Below are positions 62,107-64,000 of a DNA stretch of 64,000 nt, in pieces (the first letter of the stretch is position 1; the number at the start of each line of letters is the position of its first letter). The DNA is from Pseudomonas sp. Ant30-3 (GTDB taxonomy: Bacteria; Pseudomonadota; Gammaproteobacteria; Pseudomonadales; Pseudomonadaceae): NCBI RefSeq assembly GCF_000690905.1, contig NZ_JMCL01000093.1, forward strand, positions 1 through 64,000, read 5' to 3'. The notes beneath the pieces are model-generated. The model had not been told where the DNA came from. It saw only the letters and a list, made by a program, of their open reading frames with translations, and made no database searches. Position numbers and translations under genes: made by a program.

Positions 62107-64000
62107 TCACTTCAGATAACTTTTGTAGTGGGCCATTCGCTCATCAACATAACTTTCAGGAAGAAGATGACTTCCTCTCTGCGCCCCTTCTCCATTAACG
62201 TAGTCCACCCCTATATATTCATTTTCTCTCGAATATACCTGGACATACGTTTTAGGCTTTTTTTGTATCCACTCAAAAAACTGGCGATCCTCCTGATTTG
62301 ACTTGTTCAAAACCGGAAAAGTCATAGCACTATGTTGCTCCAACAAAGCTCCGTCAACGGCGTATTTCGGGTCCGCGTTTGCACCCGCCTGCTCGAATAT
62401 CGTGCCTATGCCAAATTGCCCATGATCTGCCGTATGAGCCAGAGGAAAGAAAGGCCACGCGTCCGCGACAACCAGTTCACTTCTTGGTGTACCACGAGGA
62501 TCGCCAATCACGACAAAAGAATGATCTATGTCATTAGCAGCGCCCACCCGAAAAACGGGCCTCTTCGTCTCGGTACTTGCTAGCAAATGAAAATTGACTG
62601 AAGCGTGCTCACCACAATTACCTACACCGTATTCTTGAATCGAAGATAGAGAAGCGTAAGCGGAAGGGTCAGGCCGAACCAAACTCATTACCAAATTCAA
62701 GTTTTCACCTGTACGCCACAAGTCGAGCCTTTGATTCTCTGAACCCTTGTAAATTATAGACTTGGTAATCAAATTCGAAAGTTGGGCGTCTTTGAGACTT
62801 ATAAAAATTTCATCTGAAACATTCACTAACCTAGAGGATTTTTTCCTTGGATCGGGGTACCTGGCCGGATTTCTGCTCGGCCTGATCCATCCGCCGTAGA
62901 GACCCAAGGCATTTTCCTGGGAGTTAGTTAAATTACCGACATCAATTGCGTCCAATCCATCAGCATCAATAAATCGCAATGGGTTCCCGCTTATAAAAGC
63001 AAAGACGTTCAAACCATCAATCGTTCCAGCAGGATCTGGATTCAACCACCGTTGCACCCAAGGCACGTAAAAGCGGAACCCATAGTAATAAAGCCCTGTC
63101 GCGTCCTGTTCTTTGCCTGAATATCGAACCGTCTTGTAACTGACCTGCACCGCCTCCCCGTTCGACCACGCCGTGCCGCCAAACGGGTAATACCGTTCCT
63201 GAGTGATGACGTTGGCGTCCTGATCCAGCTCCAGCGTGCTCGACCCCAAGTGATCAGTCAGGCTGTAGCGCTTCTGGTTATTGGGGATGTCTTTCGGTTT
63301 TCCTGCTTTCCAATGCAACACCCGAACACTGCCGCGCCCGGTCGACACTTCAATGACGTGCAGTTCCTCACCGGTGCCGCTGTGGGTGCGGATTTCCAGG
63401 CCGGGCAGATATCTGGTTTCGATGAGGTTAGTTTGTGAGCCCATTTTCGATGAACGGACTTTGCGCACGCGCATGCCGTCGGCGCCGTACTCATACCTTT
63501 CGATATCGTCGTCGACTCCGTTGCGTTCGACCGGGCGCACTTCTCGTAACTGATTGCGCACGTCCCAACTCAAAGTCTGCCCCGGCTGCAATTGAAGCAA
63601 GTTACCGTTGGCGTCGAAGCTGTTCAGGAAATCCTGCTCCGAGGGTTCAACGCCATCACGCACCGGCAGGCAACGATTGCTGTGCGCCTCGGCAACCAGG
63701 CGGTGGCCGGGATCCTGCGCGCCGAGATGGGTCAGTTCGAGCAGGTTGTTGCCGGCGTCATAGCGGTAGGTTTGGCGGTAGTTGCAGGGCATTGCGGGAT
63801 CGGCGGATTGAGATGCTGACGCGCCATGTTTCACGGCACCGGCCTCCCAACCTGTGGCTTGGACTAATCGGTACAGCGTGTCGTAACGATAACGACTGAT
63901 CGGCTCGATACGCTGGTTGGCGAAATAGCGGATTGGCAGCGCGGCGTCTTCGATGCTCAGTACATTGCCGACCGGGTCGTAGGTGTATCGCAGGTTCTGC
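62107..64000 (-). CDS. RHS repeat protein, C-terminal part with papain-like toxin domain (5' end outside window)
   Basis: This partial gene gives 630 residues and continues beyond the right edge. The N-terminal part has YD/RHS repeats (YTYDPVGNVLSIED, YRYDAGNNLLELTHL, FDANGNLLQL) and the RHS core boundary DPAGTIDGLNVFAFISGNPLRFIDADGLD near 62950-63030. The 280-residue tip beyond it is A/T-richer and has GVGNCGEHA (Cys codon 62614-62616), NDIDHSFVVIGD (His 62521-62523) and VVADAWPF (Asp 62461-62463), an order fitting a papain-fold protease or deamidase. Such tips are usually toxins delivered by type VI secretion or at the cell surface. No immunity gene is visible downstream. Confidence 0.85.
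   Translation of the reverse strand, partial: QNLRYTYDPVGNVLSIEDAALPIRYFANQRIEPISRYRYDTLYRLVQATGWEAGAVKHGASASQSADPAMPCNYRQTYRYDAGNNLLELTHLGAQDPGHRLVAEAHSNRCLPVRDGVEPSEQDFLNSFDANGNLLQLQPGQTLSWDVRNQLREVRPVERNGVDDDIERYEYGADGMRVRKVRSSKMGSQTNLIETRYLPGLEIRTHSGTGEELHVIEVSTGRGSVRVLHWKAGKPKDIPNNQKRYSLTDHLGSSTLELDQDANVITQERYYPFGGTAWSNGEAVQVSYKTVRYSGKEQDATGLYYYGFRFYVPWVQRWLNPDPAGTIDGLNVFAFISGNPLRFIDADGLDAIDVGNLTNSQENALGLYGGWIRPSRNPARYPDPRKKSSRLVNVSDEIFISLKDAQLSNLITKSIIYKGSENQRLDLWRTGENLNLVMSLVRPDPSAYASLSSIQEYGVGNCGEHASVNFHLLASTETKRPVFRVGAANDIDHSFVVIGDPRGTPRSELVVADAWPFFPLAHTADHGQFGIGTIFEQAGANADPKYAVDGALLEQHSAMTFPVLNKSNQEDRQFFEWIQKKPKTYVQVYSRENEYIGVDYVNGEGAQRGSHLLPESYVDERMAHYKSYLK

Noticed and set aside
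62038..62301. 87-codon plus-strand frame opposite the end of the RHS gene as an immunity gene
   Set aside because: It is antisense to the toxin tip and starts within the terminator; immunity genes normally follow on the same strand as the RHS gene.

Overview
The window is about 64 kb of a Pseudomonas chromosome, most likely from the P. fluorescens group. The evidence is a complete 12-gene alginate operon in the classic order (algD to algA), a cyoABCDE operon, an NAD-dependent formate dehydrogenase, moaC-D-E, phoH and yaaA, together with dense REP palindromes of Pseudomonas type (GAGCCTGCTCGCGAT, CCAGCCTGCTGGCGAT and GCCGGCTCCTACAG variants). No rRNA, tRNA, CRISPR array or intact insertion sequence was seen.

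Layout. 0.4-5.5 kb: fdsGBAD, a soluble molybdenum/tungsten formate dehydrogenase whose genes overlap by 4 bp. 5.6-6.2 kb: a tandem array of 132-bp units carrying REP palindromes. 6.2-9.9 kb: a PH-domain protein, an EnvZ/OmpR-type two-component pair and an MlaA-like lipoprotein. 10-13.8 kb: an accessory patch with an Abi/HEPN protein, a PhoD-like phosphatase gene broken by an internal inversion of about 170 bp, and a yefM-yoeB toxin-antitoxin pair. 13.8-18 kb: an ArgD-like aminotransferase with a divergent LysR regulator, a PAS-GGDEF diguanylate cyclase and an unknown gene.

18.1-30.5 kb is the most unusual part. Ten minus-strand genes encode an exporter, an ATP-grasp ligase, RidA, a cupin, a YfcF-type GST, a KamA-like radical SAM enzyme, a class IV aminotransferase, a TauD-like dioxygenase, an AurF-like di-iron N-oxygenase and a metallo-beta-lactamase-fold hydrolase. 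A MocR-type (GntR/PLP) regulator lies at each end, and one has a tandem operator candidate at its divergent promoter. I read this as a small-molecule pathway without NRPS or PKS genes, probably making an N-oxygenated and/or ligated amino-acid product. The product is unknown.

30.5-44.5 kb is mostly housekeeping: a HigBA-type toxin-antitoxin pair, the cyo quinol oxidase, dsbB, an amino-acid binding protein, moaCDE, phoH, a polysaccharide-deacetylase-like secreted protein and yaaA. 45.3-62 kb is the alginate operon: precursor synthesis (algA, algD), polymerisation (alg8, alg44), periplasmic scaffold and modification (algK, algG, algX, algL), acetylation (algI, algJ, algF) and outer-membrane export (algE). 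Here the operon carries REP hairpins in three intergenic gaps and, unusually, a REP pair inside the start of algK. The right edge (62.1-64 kb) is the 3' end of an RHS gene on the minus strand, with an A/T-rich C-terminal domain that shows a Cys/His/Asp arrangement and has no visible immunity gene after it.
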